Assembly (NCBI GenBank): GCA_003220595.1 | Contig: QHSZ01000024.1 | Coordinates: 1 to 38,029 of the forward strand | Direction: 5' to 3' | DNA: 38,029 nt | From: Candidatus Rokuibacteriota bacterium | GTDB taxonomy: Bacteria; Methylomirabilota; Methylomirabilia; Rokubacteriales; CSP1-6 | Part shown: positions 15,564 to 25,723 of the stretch, piece after piece | How positions within the stretch are numbered: position 1 is the first letter of the stretch | Layout of the letters: each line of letters opens with the position of its first letter | Notes under the pieces: model-generated | Databases searched by the model: none | What the model saw: only the letters and a program-made list of their open reading frames with translations | What the model was told of the DNA's origin: nothing | Position numbers and translations under genes: made by a program

Positions 15564-16873
15564 GCGAGTCCGCTCTCGGCGGCGTGCTCGTCGGGCTGAT
15601 GTTTGTCCTGTTCGCCGCCGGCGTCGAGGTGTCGATCGCGCTCGGGGTCGTGGGCATGCTGGGTCTCCTCTGGCTCAAGGGGTTCACCATCGGCCTCGGT
15701 GTGGTGGGCTCGATCGCCTGGTCGAACGCGTCGAGCTTCTCGTTCATCGCGGTGCCGCTCTTCGTGTTCATGAGCGGCATCCTCCTGCACTCGGGCATCG
15801 GCAAGGGGCTCTACACGGCGGTGGCGCGCTGGGTGTCGTTCCTCCCCGGCGGGCTCGCGGTGGCCAGCATCTTCTCGTGCGCGATCTTCGCGGCGATCTC
15901 CGGGTCGAGCGTGGCGACCGCCGCCACGATCGGGCTGATCGCGATCCCGGAGATGGAGCGGCGCGGCTACGCGCGGCGCCTGATCTTCGGCTCCCTGGCC
16001 GCGGGTGGGACGCTCGGCATCCTGATCCCGCCTTCGATTCCCATGATCATCTACGGCGTGATGACGGAGACGTCCATCGGCCATCTCTACGCGGCGGGGA
16101 TCGTGCCGGGGGTGGTCCTCGCCCTGCTCTTCGCCGGCTTCGTCGTCGGCTACGCCGTGCTCTGGCCGGACGCGGCGCCGCGCGTCGCCGAGGACCGGGG
16201 CGGCCTCCTGGACAAGCTGCGGTCGATCTACGAGGTGGCGCCGGTCGCGCTCCTGATCGTGGTGGTGCTCGGCTCGATGTACGCCGGGATCGTCACGCCG
16301 ACGGAGGCGGCGGCGCTCGGCTCGCTGGCGAGCCTGCTCCTGGCCGCCGCGTTCCGCCGCCTCACGTGGCGCACGCTCCGCGACGCCTTCCAGGCCACGA
16401 TCCGCACGACGTCGATGGTGATGCTCATCATCATCTTCGCGTCGATCTTCTCCCACGTCATCGCGCTCATTGGCGCCCCCAAGGCGCTCTTCGGCCTGGT
16501 GACCGGCCTCGGGCTGCCGCGGTGGGCGTTCTTCGCGGCGCTCTTCGCCGTCCTTCTCGTCATCGCCTACGCCCTCGAGGAGCTGTCGGTGATGATCATC
16601 ATCTTGCCGATCCTCTTTCCCCTCGTCACCGGGCTCGGCTTCGAGCCCGTCTGGTTCGGCATCATCATGGTGTTGTGGCTGGAGATCGGCCTCATCACAC
16701 CACCGGTCGGCCTGAACCTCTTCGTCATCCAGAACCTCATGCCGGGCACGACGGCACGGGACGTCACGCTCGGGACGACGCCCTATGTCGTCCTGATGGT
16801 GGCGCTGGTGGCGCTGCTCTTCGTGTTTCCCGAGCTCGCGCTGTGGCTGCCGCGGCACACGGCACCGCGGTAG
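15560..16873 (+). CDS. dctM: TRAP transporter large permease DctM
   Basis: A 437-aa integral membrane protein with about 12 hydrophobic segments. It contains the DctM signatures: AVPLFVFMSGILLHSGIGK, the AISGSSVATAATIG loop and GTLGILIPPSIPMIIYGVMT. The C-terminal half repeats the pattern with ITPPVGLNLFVIQNL. It forms the transport channel with DctQ and receives ligand from DctP. The GTG start overlaps the dctQ stop by four bases. Last gene of the TRAP operon; the peptide-type ABC operon starts about 60 bases downstream with its own promoter element. Confidence 0.94.
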   Translation: MSESALGGVLVGLMFVLFAAGVEVSIALGVVGMLGLLWLKGFTIGLGVVGSIAWSNASSFSFIAVPLFVFMSGILLHSGIGKGLYTAVARWVSFLPGGLAVASIFSCAIFAAISGSSVATAATIGLIAIPEMERRGYARRLIFGSLAAGGTLGILIPPSIPMIIYGVMTETSIGHLYAAGIVPGVVLALLFAGFVVGYAVLWPDAAPRVAEDRGGLLDKLRSIYEVAPVALLIVVVLGSMYAGIVTPTEAAALGSLASLLLAAAFRRLTWRTLRDAFQATIRTTSMVMLIIIFASIFSHVIALIGAPKALFGLVTGLGLPRWAFFAALFAVLLVIAYALEELSVMIIILPILFPLVTGLGFEPVWFGIIMVLWLEIGLITPPVGLNLFVIQNLMPGTTARDVTLGTTPYVVLMVALVALLFVFPELALWLPRHTAPR

Positions 16874-16882
16874 TGTGATAAT
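16874..16882 (+). promoter_or_regulatory. extended -10 promoter for the peptide-type ABC operon
   Basis: TGTGATAAT carries an extended -10 (TGn followed by GATAAT, five of six matches). At the 17-base position the -35 (GGCACA) is weak, as is common with extended -10 sites. The predicted start leaves about 47 bases of leader with AGGAGG at 16922-16927 before the ATG at 16936. Confidence 0.45.
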
Positions 16883-16935
16883 GGGCCGTTCCGACGCGTC
16901 CCGAACGCCGTGCGTGCTCTTAGGAGGTGCATCCC

Positions 16936-18537
16936 ATGCGGCTCGCCACGTTCACGTCCCTGGTCGCTCTCGCCTTGCTGGGCGCCGTCGCCCCGGCGCC
17001 GGCTCAAACATTCGTCTTCGGGGCTCAGGGTGAGCCGGTCCAGTTCGATCCCGCGGTCATCACCGACGGGATCTCCTCGCGCATCACGCGGCAGGTCTTC
17101 GACGGCCTCGTGAAGTACAAGGGCGCGACCACCGAGGTCGAGGGAGCACTGGCCGAGAAGTGGGAGGTCTCTCCCGATGGCCGCGTGTGGACGTTCCGGC
17201 TCCGCCCCAACGTGAAGTTCCACGACGGCACGCCGCTCGACGCCGCCGCGGTCGTCTGGAACTTCGAGCGGTGGTGGAAGGCGAGTCACCCCCAGCACGA
17301 CAACCAGGTCAAGGCCGGCCAGACCTTCGAGTACTGGGAGGCGCAGTTCGGCGGTTTCGACGACCAGTCGATCGTCAGCGCCGTGGAGGCCGTCGGCTCC
17401 CATACCGTGCGCGTCACCCTGAAGGAGCCGCAGGCACCCTTCCTCGCGAATCTGGCGATGTTCGTCTTCGACATCGCCAGCCCCAAAGCGGTGGAGCGCT
17501 GGGGCACCGACTTCGGCAAGCACCCCGTGGGCACCGGCGCCTACCGGTTCGTGGAGTGGAAGCCCAACCAGGAGGTCATCCTCGAGGCGAACCCCGATTT
17601 CTGGGGCCCGAAGGCCAAGGTCAAGCGCGTGGTCGTGCGCAACATCAAGGACAACTCGCAGCGGCTGGGCGCGCTCAAGGCCGGCGAGATCCACGGCATG
17701 GAAGGCCTCAACCCCGACGACGTCGCGGTGGTCAAGGGCGACGCGAACCTCCAGCTCCTCCTGCGCCCGACGAACACGACGGGGTACATCGCCTTCAACT
17801 ACAAGGTGAAGGAGTTCCAGGACAAGCGTGTCCGCCAGGCCTTCGCCCACGCCATCAACAAGCGAGCGATCGTGGACGCCCTCTACGGAGGCACCGGCAT
17901 GGTGGCCTCGCAGTTCCAGCCGCCGGCGCTCTGGGGCTACAACCGCGAGCTCAAGGACTTCGAGTACAGCCCGAGCAAGGCGCAGGCGCTCCTGCGCGAG
18001 GCCGGGCGGGGGCAGGGGCTGTCGGAGATCACGTGGGACGACGGCAAGAAGGAGCCGCTGATCTTCTGGTACATGTCGCGCTCGCGCCCGTACTTCCCGA
18101 ACCCCAAGGAGATCGCCGAGGCGATGGCCGCCGATCTGGCCAAGGCCGGGATCAAGACGCAGCTGCAGACGACCGAGTGGGCGGTGTACCTGGACAAGCG
18201 CAAGAACGGGCAGGTGCCGCTCTACATGCTCGGCTGGACCGGGGACAACGGCGATCCCGACAACTTCCTCTGCTACTTCTTCTGCCAGCCCGGGGCCGCG
18301 CGCGAGGGGTTCTACACCAACAAACCCCTGGCCGACGTGCTCCTGCGCGCCCAGAAGCTCACGACCCTGGCCGACCGGGCCAAGCTCTACCGGCAGGCCG
18401 AGCAGATGCTGCACGACGACGTGGGACGGCTCTTCATCGCCAACAATCAACCGCCCCTGGCCTTCGCCAAGCGCGTGAGGGGCTACGTGCCGCACCCGAC
18501 GGGGTCGGAGTACTTCAACACGGTCGAGCTGCAGTAG
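16936..18537 (+). CDS. ABC transporter substrate-binding protein, peptide/nickel (family 5) type
   Basis: A 533-aa extracellular solute-binding protein of family 5 (DppA/OppA type). The signal peptide RLATFTSLVALALLGAVAPAPAQ is cleaved near residue 23, with no lipobox cysteine. Family landmarks include GEPVQFDPAVITDG, LRPNVKFHDGTPLDAAAVVWNF, HPVGTGAYRFVEWKPNQEV and, near the C-terminus, GWTGDNGDPDNFLCYFFCQPG with a cysteine pair. The ATG at 16936 is chosen over the in-frame GTG at 16927 because AGGAGG lies eight bases before it and the GTG overlaps that site. Two permeases follow. The ligand may be a di- or oligopeptide, but this family also binds nickel chelates, glutathione, sugars and opines. 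Confidence 0.93.
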   Translation: MRLATFTSLVALALLGAVAPAPAQTFVFGAQGEPVQFDPAVITDGISSRITRQVFDGLVKYKGATTEVEGALAEKWEVSPDGRVWTFRLRPNVKFHDGTPLDAAAVVWNFERWWKASHPQHDNQVKAGQTFEYWEAQFGGFDDQSIVSAVEAVGSHTVRVTLKEPQAPFLANLAMFVFDIASPKAVERWGTDFGKHPVGTGAYRFVEWKPNQEVILEANPDFWGPKAKVKRVVVRNIKDNSQRLGALKAGEIHGMEGLNPDDVAVVKGDANLQLLLRPTNTTGYIAFNYKVKEFQDKRVRQAFAHAINKRAIVDALYGGTGMVASQFQPPALWGYNRELKDFEYSPSKAQALLREAGRGQGLSEITWDDGKKEPLIFWYMSRSRPYFPNPKEIAEAMAADLAKAGIKTQLQTTEWAVYLDKRKNGQVPLYMLGWTGDNGDPDNFLCYFFCQPGAAREGFYTNKPLADVLLRAQKLTTLADRAKLYRQAEQMLHDDVGRLFIANNQPPLAFAKRVRGYVPHPTGSEYFNTVELQ

Positions 18538-18565
18538 CACGGAGCGTGCCGAGGAGGATGCCGCG

Positions 18566-19570
18566 GTGAGGCGCTACGCGATCCGGCGCAGCCTCACGGT
18601 CGTCCCCGTCCTCCTCGGCGTCTCCGTCCTCGTCTTCAGCTTCGTCCACATGATCCCGGGCGACCCGGCGCTGACGATGCTCGGCGAGCGGGCGACACCG
18701 GAGAAGGTCGCGGAGGTCCGCGCCCGGCTCGGGCTCGACCGCCCGATCTGGCAGCAGTACGTCCTCTACTTCGGCCACGTCCTCCACGGCGATCTCGGCG
18801 TGTCCGTGGTCCGGGGCGATCCCGTCACCACCGACCTGCTCCGGCGCTTTCCCGCGACCGTCGAGCTGGCCCTCGCGGCCATCGTGCTCGCCATCACGAT
18901 CGGTATTCCCATCGGCATCGGCTCCGCGGTCTGGCGGAACTCGCTGCTGGACAGTCTCGCGCGCCTGGGCGCGCTCACCGGGGTGTCGATGCCGATCTTC
19001 TGGCTCGGCCTCATGCTGGCGTGGTTCTTCGGGGTGCAGCTGCGCGTGCTACCGACGGGCTTCCGTCTCGACAGCGGGACCACGTTCGTCCCGTGGACGA
19101 ACTTCGTCATGCTCGACGCGACGCTGCAGGGAGACTGGTCGGCCCTGGCCGACGCGCTCCGCCACCTGGTCCTCCCCGCGCTGGCGCTGGCGACCATACC
19201 CCTCGCGATCATCGCCAGGATGACTCGCGCCAGCATGCTCGACGTGCTGTCGCGTGAGTACATTCGCACCGCGGAAGCGAAGGGGCTCTCGCGGCAGGCG
19301 GTCATCCTGAGACATGCCCTCCGGAACGCTCTCCTCCCCGTGCTCACGGTGATCGGGCTGCAGGTCGGGCACCTCCTCGCCGGCGCCATCCTCACCGAGA
19401 CGATCTTCTCGTGGCCGGGCATCGGCCTCTGGGTCTACGAGTCCATCGAGTCGCGCGACTACGCGATCGTGCAGGGCGCGAGCCTGTTCATCGCCGCCAT
19501 CGTCGTCGTGGTGAACCTCGTGACCGACCTGCTCTACGCCGCGGTCGATCCGCGCATCAAGTACGAATGA
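18566..19570 (+). CDS. dppB: ABC transporter permease, DppB family
   Basis: A 334-aa inner-membrane permease with about six helices and the DppB-type N-terminus RRYAIRRSLTVVPVLLGVSVLVFS, followed by the HMIPGDPA motif. The cytoplasmic coupling loop for the ATPase is EYIRTAEAKGLSRQAVILRHALRNALLPVLT. The family ending ILTETIFSWPGIGLWVYESIESRDYAIVQG is intact. The start is GTG with GAGGAGG upstream. It overlaps the next permease by four bases (ATGA). No gene for the two cognate ATPases is present in the window. Confidence 0.94.
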   Translation: MRRYAIRRSLTVVPVLLGVSVLVFSFVHMIPGDPALTMLGERATPEKVAEVRARLGLDRPIWQQYVLYFGHVLHGDLGVSVVRGDPVTTDLLRRFPATVELALAAIVLAITIGIPIGIGSAVWRNSLLDSLARLGALTGVSMPIFWLGLMLAWFFGVQLRVLPTGFRLDSGTTFVPWTNFVMLDATLQGDWSALADALRHLVLPALALATIPLAIIARMTRASMLDVLSREYIRTAEAKGLSRQAVILRHALRNALLPVLTVIGLQVGHLLAGAILTETIFSWPGIGLWVYESIESRDYAIVQGASLFIAAIVVVVNLVTDLLYAAVDPRIKYE

Positions 19571-20469
19571 CGACGCTCGAAGCCGCCCTGGGTCGTCACG
19601 TGGTGGTGACCGGCCACGGCGCGAGCCCGGCCGCCGCCGCCTGGCGCCGGCTCGTGGCGAGCCCGGCGGCTCGAGCGGGGCTCGTCATCGTCGTCGCCGT
19701 CCTGCTCGTCGCGATCGTCACGCCCGCCGTCCACGTCTACGACGCCAGCACCGACGCCGACCTCACGCTGCGCCTCAAGCCCCCCACGGGGGCGCACCCG
19801 TTCGGCACCGACAGCCTCGGCCGCGACATCCTCGTCCGCGTCCTGCATGCGACGCGGGTGTCGCTCGGCCTCGCGCTGAGCGCCGTCGCGCTGGCGATGG
19901 CGATCGGCTCGGCGCTCGGGTTCCTCGCGGGCTACTTCCGGGGGCACGTCGACCTGGCGCTGATGTTCTGCATGGATATCCTGCTCGCCTTTCCGGCCAC
20001 GCTCTTGGCCATCGCGATCGTGGCCATGATCGGCCCCGGCCTGCGGAACTCGCTGTTCGCCATCAGCCTGGTGTCGGTGCCCGTCTACGCGCGCCTGAGC
20101 CGCGGCGCGGCGCTGGCCCTGCGCGAGCAGGAGTTCGTGCTGGCCGCGCAGGGGCTCGGCTGCAGCGCCGCGCGCGTGCTGCTGAGCCACATCGTGCCCA
20201 ACAGCCTGCCCCCCCTGATCGTGCAGACGACGCTCTCCATCGCCTTCGCCATTCTGGAGGGCGCGGCGCTCGGCTTCCTCGGGCTCGGCGCCCAGCCGCC
20301 CGCGCCCGAGTGGGGCGCCATGCTCGCCGACTCGTACAAGTTCTTCACCAGCGGCGCCTGGTGGGTGTTCTTCTTTCCGGGCGCGGCCATCATGCTCTCG
20401 GTGCTCGGCTTCAATCTGCTCGGCGACGGACTGCGCGACGCCCTCGATCCCCGTCTGGGGCGCGAGTGA
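19567..20469 (+). CDS. dppC: ABC transporter permease, DppC family
   Basis: A 300-aa permease partner of DppB. The N-terminal helix follows the WRRLVASPAARAGLVIVV segment, and the periplasmic motif HPFGTDSLGRDILVRVLHATRVSL is diagnostic of DppC. The EAA-type coupling loop is EFVLAAQGLGCSAARVLLSHIVPN. The C-terminus ends with GFNLLGDGLRDALDPRL, also diagnostic. The operon stops here, 23 bases from the end of the convergent DinB-fold gene, with no DppD or DppF. The heterodimeric permease presumably borrows ATPases encoded elsewhere. Confidence 0.94.
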   Translation: MTTLEAALGRHVVVTGHGASPAAAAWRRLVASPAARAGLVIVVAVLLVAIVTPAVHVYDASTDADLTLRLKPPTGAHPFGTDSLGRDILVRVLHATRVSLGLALSAVALAMAIGSALGFLAGYFRGHVDLALMFCMDILLAFPATLLAIAIVAMIGPGLRNSLFAISLVSVPVYARLSRGAALALREQEFVLAAQGLGCSAARVLLSHIVPNSLPPLIVQTTLSIAFAILEGAALGFLGLGAQPPAPEWGAMLADSYKFFTSGAWWVFFFPGAAIMLSVLGFNLLGDGLRDALDPRLGRE

Positions 20470-20492
20470 GCCTTCGGCTGCGGCGCTGAGAC

Positions 20493-21032
20493 TCAGGGCG
20501 AGGCGTAGGGGATGGGCCCCGCGTAGTCGGTGTGGAGCGGCGCCCATCGGCTGGCCCAGGAGCGCGCCAAGGTCCCGGCGAGCTGGTGGAGATGCAGTCT
20601 GTCGTGGGTCACCCACGCGGCCAGGAGGTCGAGGCCAGACAGCCGCCCGCCGTCGGGACGCTCGGCCGAGGCGAGCAATCGGGCGGGTACGGCCGTGGCA
20701 AGCCACCCGACGCTCGCCGCGCGGCGGGCATGGAAGGCCGCCAGCGCTTCCCGCGTGTCCGCCTCCCGGTAGCGGCGTTCGATGGCCGAGCGCTCGGGGT
20801 CGATCCGGGCGAACCGCGCGCCGCCGTTCAAGATCACACCGACTCGGGCGGCGAAGTCCTCCGTCTCTTCGTCTCGCAGGTGGCAAACGATTTCCACGGG
20901 CGACCACTCGGCGGGCGCCGGGCGTGAGCGCCAGGTGGCCTCGTCCAGCTCGCCCACCAGCAGGTCGAGCAGCCCGGGGAAGCGCGCCAGCTGTTGGGAC
21001 ACCTCGCTCAGCAGAGCGCTGGCATCAGTCAT
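20493..21032 (-). CDS. DinB-fold protein, last gene of the Liv operon
   Basis: A 179-aa protein of the DinB superfamily with the expected metal-site histidines: one in PVEIVCHLRDEE (about residue 51) and the cluster VTHDRLHLHQLAGTL (about 140-154). A cysteine (VCHLRD) precedes the first histidine. The ATG at 21032 lies inside the livM coding end and the two genes overlap by eight bases, so this protein is translated from the Liv message. A metal-dependent transferase or hydrolase acting on the imported compound is possible but not shown. It shares little sequence with the other DinB-fold gene at 6833-7312 beyond the histidine pattern. Confidence 0.85.
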   Translation of the reverse strand: MTDASALLSEVSQQLARFPGLLDLLVGELDEATWRSRPAPAEWSPVEIVCHLRDEETEDFAARVGVILNGGARFARIDPERSAIERRYREADTREALAAFHARRAASVGWLATAVPARLLASAERPDGGRLSGLDLLAAWVTHDRLHLHQLAGTLARSWASRWAPLHTDYAGPIPYASP

Positions 21033-21978
21033 CGCTGCTCTCCTTGCGCTCGAAGCTCAGCAACCCCTGGGGCCGGAACACCATCAGCACCATCAGCATG
21101 AGCCCGAAGGCGAGCAGCCGGTAGCGCTGCAAGTCGCGGAACACCTCTGGGAGCGACACGAGCAACGCGGCCCCGGCGACGACGCCGAGCAGGTTGCCCA
21201 TCCCGCCCACGATCACCATGGCCAGGATGTTGATGGACTCGGTGAAGAGGAAGTTCTCGGGGAACACCGAGCGCTGCCAGGACGCGAGAAAGCTGCCGCC
21301 GATTCCCGCGAAGGAGGCCCCGATGGCGAACGCCTGGAGCTTCGCCACCGTGGTGTTGATGCCCATCGCCCGCGCGGCCAGCTCGTCCTCGCGGATCGCC
21401 TGCCAGGCCCATCCGATCCGCGAGTGGCGGAGGCGCGCCGAGGCCAGCAGCGTCAGGCCGAGGGCGGCCAGGAACAGATAGTAGTAGTGCGTGTTGGTGG
21501 AGAGAGCGAAGCCGGCGACGGCGGGCGGATCGATGCCCACGATCCCGCTCGGGCCCCCGGTGATGTTGACGGGCCGGTCGAGATTGATGAGGAGGAGGTA
21601 CGTGATCTCACCGAACCCCAGCGTGACGATCGCGAGGTAGTCCCCCGCGAGGCGGAGCGTCGGCGCGCCGATCAGGATCCCCGAGCCGGCCGTGAGGAGG
21701 ATCACGATCGGCAGGGTTACCAGAAATGGCAGGTGCAGGCCGAAGTGCGCGGAGGCCAGGAACGTGTAGAGGTAGGAGCCGATGCCGAAGAACGCCACGT
21801 AGCCGAGGTCGAGGAGGCCGGCGAAGCCGACGACGATGTTGAGCCCGAGGGCGAGCGTGGCGTAGAGGCAGATGCGCGCCATCACGCCGATCCAGTAGTC
21901 ATTGGGCGCCGCGAGCGGCGCGACCAGGGCCACGAGGCCGAGGACCGCCGCCCACCGCGGGAAGCCCGGCTGCGCCAC
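21025..21978 (-). CDS. livM: branched-chain amino acid-type ABC permease LivM
   Basis: A 317-aa permease with eight or more hydrophobic segments. The LivM signatures are ATLALGLNIVVGFAGLLDLGYVAFFGIGSYLY, TLRLAGDYLAIVTLGFGEI and the coupling segment WAWQAIREDELAARAMGINTT. The C-terminus has NILAMVIVGGMGNLLGVVAGA and MVFRPQGLLS. One base separates it from livH upstream, and its stop codon lies inside the next gene's start region. The import ligand may be a branched-chain amino acid, but Liv systems in this type of genome often handle amides, urea or aromatic acids. Confidence 0.95.
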   Translation of the reverse strand: MAQPGFPRWAAVLGLVALVAPLAAPNDYWIGVMARICLYATLALGLNIVVGFAGLLDLGYVAFFGIGSYLYTFLASAHFGLHLPFLVTLPIVILLTAGSGILIGAPTLRLAGDYLAIVTLGFGEITYLLLINLDRPVNITGGPSGIVGIDPPAVAGFALSTNTHYYYLFLAALGLTLLASARLRHSRIGWAWQAIREDELAARAMGINTTVAKLQAFAIGASFAGIGGSFLASWQRSVFPENFLFTESINILAMVIVGGMGNLLGVVAGAALLVSLPEVFRDLQRYRLLAFGLMLMVLMVFRPQGLLSFERKESSDD

Positions 21979-21979
21979 G

Positions 21980-22921
<942 letters not shown>

Positions 22922-22925
22922 GCCG

Positions 22926-23631
<706 letters not shown>

Positions 23632-23639
<8 letters not shown>

Positions 23640-24414
23640 GACCCGCCTGCCGCCCGAGGTAGGCCTCCAGGACGGCCGGGCTCCGCCGCACCTCCTCGAA
23701 GCTCCCCTCGGCGATCTTGGTCCCGTGGTCGAGCGCCGCGACGCGGTCGCAGATCCCGCGGACGACTCCCATGTCGTGCTCGATCACGAGGATCGTGACG
23801 CCGCGCTCGCGGATCCGCTTGATGTCGCGCATCAGCTCGCGCGTCTCGGTGGGGTTCATGCCGGCGGCGGGCTCGTCGAGGAGCAGGAGCCGCGGCTCGG
23901 CGGCGAGCGCGCGGGCGATCTCGAGCCGCCGGCGGTTGGCGTAGGAGAGGGTCCACGCTGGCCGGGACGCGCGGGGGAGGAGGCGGTCTCCGAAGAGCGA
24001 GAGCAGCCCGCCCGCGCGCGCCTCGGCGCGCCGGCGCTCCTCGAGCGAGCGGCGCGTGCCCAGCAGAATGCTCGCGATCCCGGACCGGGTCCGGCAGTGC
24101 AGGCCGACCAGCACGTTTTCCAGGACCGTCATGTGATTGAAGAGCCGCTGGTTCTGGAACGTGCGGGCGATGCCGAGCGCCGTGATGCGGTGGGGGGCGA
24201 GGCCGACGAGCTCCCGCCGGCCGTCGTCGAAGCGGATCCGGCCGGCCGTCGCCGGGTGGAGGCCCGTGATCAGGTTGAAGAGAGTCGTCTTCCCCGAGCC
24301 GTTGGGGCCGATGAGGCCGACGATCTCGCCCTCATCGACCCGGAGCGCCAGATCCTGCACGGCCCGGAGACCGCCGAAGTCCTTCGTCAGGCCTTCGGTC
24401 TCGAGGAGCGCCAT
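23632..24414 (-). CDS. livG: ABC transporter ATPase LivG
   Basis: A 260-aa ATPase partner of LivF. Walker A is GPNGSGKTT (36-44). Walker B is RLLLLDEPAAGMNPTE and the switch histidine is in LVIEHDMGVVRGICDRV. The signature motif is LSYANRRRLEIARAL, where most LivG proteins have LSYGQQR; the Gly-Gln to Ala-Asn change in the ATP-contacting signature is worth noting. The frame is open for a long way upstream, but ATG 24414 is the proper start because homology begins there and the livK stop is only 26 bases away. Confidence 0.95.
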
Positions 24415-24440
24415 CCTCCAGCGCCGTCCCGCGAGCCCTC

Positions 24441-25589
24441 CTACTTCACCGTGATCTGCTTCACCTGCTCGAAGCCGGACCCCTTCACCCGGTAGAAGTA
24501 GATCACGCCGCCGGCCACGTCGCCCTTGTCGTCGAACGAGATGGGCACACCGAGGATGCCCTTGTAGCTCTTCGTGGCGCGGACGGCGTCGCGCACCGCG
24601 GCCCGGTCGGCCTTGCCGACCTTCTTGATCGATTCCAGGATGATGTTGGCGGCCTCGTAGGCGAGCGGGCCGTAGGAGCTGACCGGCCCGTACTTGGCTT
24701 CGAAGGCCTTCGTGAAGGCGGTGGCGGCCGCGATCTTCTTGAGATCGGGCACGAGGAAGCTCACGTAGTTCCCCTCGGCGGCGCCGCCCGAGGCCTGGAC
24801 GTAGTCCACCGGCTCGAACTGCCCGTCGGGCCCGATCATCCGCACGTTCAGGCCGACGTCGGGGAGCTGCTTGGCGACGAGCGCGGCGTCGGGCGCCCAC
24901 AGGCTCGCGTAGATCACGCTGACGTCCTTGGGCACGGTGGCCAGGATCGCGCGGAAGTCCTTGTCGCCCGAGCGGATGACGTAGCGGATCGGCTGGGCGC
25001 CGAGCTCCTTGGCCTTCTTCTCGACCTCGTCGGCCACGCCCTTGGGACCCGTCGTGCCGTCGTCGAAGACGGCGATCTTCTTCGCCTTGAGGTCCTGGAC
25101 GGCGAAGATCGCGCCGGCCGGGCCCTGGGCGTCGTCCCGCGCGCAGACCCGGTTCGTGTTCTTGAGCCCGCGATCGGTCACCTTCGGGTTGGTGCAGCCG
25201 GGGCTGATCAGGACCAGATTGACCCGGTCGAGCACGTCCGAGACCGGAATGCACGTGACGCTGGTGATCCCCCACACCGCGCCGAGCACGGCCGCGTCCG
25301 CCGCGACCTTCTCGGCGGCGGCGACGCTTACTTGAGGATTCCCCTGGTCGTCGGCTTCGAGGACCTCGATCTTTTTGCCGAGGACGCCGCCCTTCTTGTT
25401 CCACTCCTCGGCGGCGAGCTTGACGGCGTTGGCCACTTCCTGTCCCTGCTTGGCGAGCTGGCCGGTGAGCGGGACGCCGGCCGCGATCTTCACGACCTGC
25501 TGCGCCTCGACGGCGGGCGCGGCGGCCACCAGCGCGAGCGCGACCGCTCCCGCCCACACACGCCTCTCGATCGATGTCATGCGAGCCAT
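24441..25589 (-). CDS. livK: ABC transporter substrate-binding protein LivK/LivJ family
   Basis: A 382-aa periplasmic binding protein of the leucine/isoleucine/valine type I fold (peripla_BP_6). The signal peptide covers RRVWAGAVALALVAAAPAVEA and is cleaved before QQVVKIAAGVPLTG. Family features are AAEEWNKKGGVLGKKIEVL, DDQGNPQVSVAAAEKV and, in the second lobe, GPLAYEAANIILESIKK. A short segment with two cysteines (SVTCIPVSDVL and SPGCTNP) marks the binding cleft region. ATG 25589 is preceded by GGAGGAG at a good distance. First gene of livKGFHM plus the DinB-fold gene. A promoter with 17-base spacing lies upstream. Confidence 0.95.
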   Translation of the reverse strand: MARMTSIERRVWAGAVALALVAAAPAVEAQQVVKIAAGVPLTGQLAKQGQEVANAVKLAAEEWNKKGGVLGKKIEVLEADDQGNPQVSVAAAEKVAADAAVLGAVWGITSVTCIPVSDVLDRVNLVLISPGCTNPKVTDRGLKNTNRVCARDDAQGPAGAIFAVQDLKAKKIAVFDDGTTGPKGVADEVEKKAKELGAQPIRYVIRSGDKDFRAILATVPKDVSVIYASLWAPDAALVAKQLPDVGLNVRMIGPDGQFEPVDYVQASGGAAEGNYVSFLVPDLKKIAAATAFTKAFEAKYGPVSSYGPLAYEAANIILESIKKVGKADRAAVRDAVRATKSYKGILGVPISFDDKGDVAGGVIYFYRVKGSGFEQVKQITVK

Positions 25590-25628
25590 ACGCTCCTCCT
25601 CCGAAGCTCGGGGATGTGACCAGGCGCA

Positions 25629-25657
25629 ACTATGGTGGAGCGTTCGCGCGCCGTCAA
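25629..25657 (-). promoter_or_regulatory. promoter of the liv operon
   Basis: On the minus strand TTGACG (25657-25652) and CATAGT (25634-25629) are exactly 17 bases apart, matching five and four consensus positions. The predicted start is near 25622, leaving a leader of about 33 bases that contains the GGAGGAG ribosome-binding site of livK. Confidence 0.55.
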
Positions 25658-25669
25658 GGGGCGCGCGCC

Positions 25670-25699
25670 TTGACAACGATCGCGACCGGGGCCGATACT
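25670..25699 (+). promoter_or_regulatory. promoter of the sugar-type ABC operon
   Basis: A perfect TTGACA (25670-25675) and GATACT (25694-25699, four of six) are 18 bases apart. The predicted start near 25706 is followed at once by AGGAGG (25711-25716) and the ATG at 25724. Its -35 lies 12 bases from the -35 of the divergent liv promoter. Confidence 0.6.
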
Positions 25700-25723
25700 C
25701 CCGCCACACGAGGAGGAACAGTC

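Noticed and set aside
15389-16858. A 489-codon antisense frame opposite DctM
   Set aside because: The product is extremely rich in Asp/Glu/His/Arg, mirroring hydrophobic codons of the permease; no motif.
16783-18540. A 585-codon antisense frame opposite the peptide-binding protein
   Set aside because: No recognisable domain, skewed composition, and the opposite strand encodes a clear family-5 binding protein.
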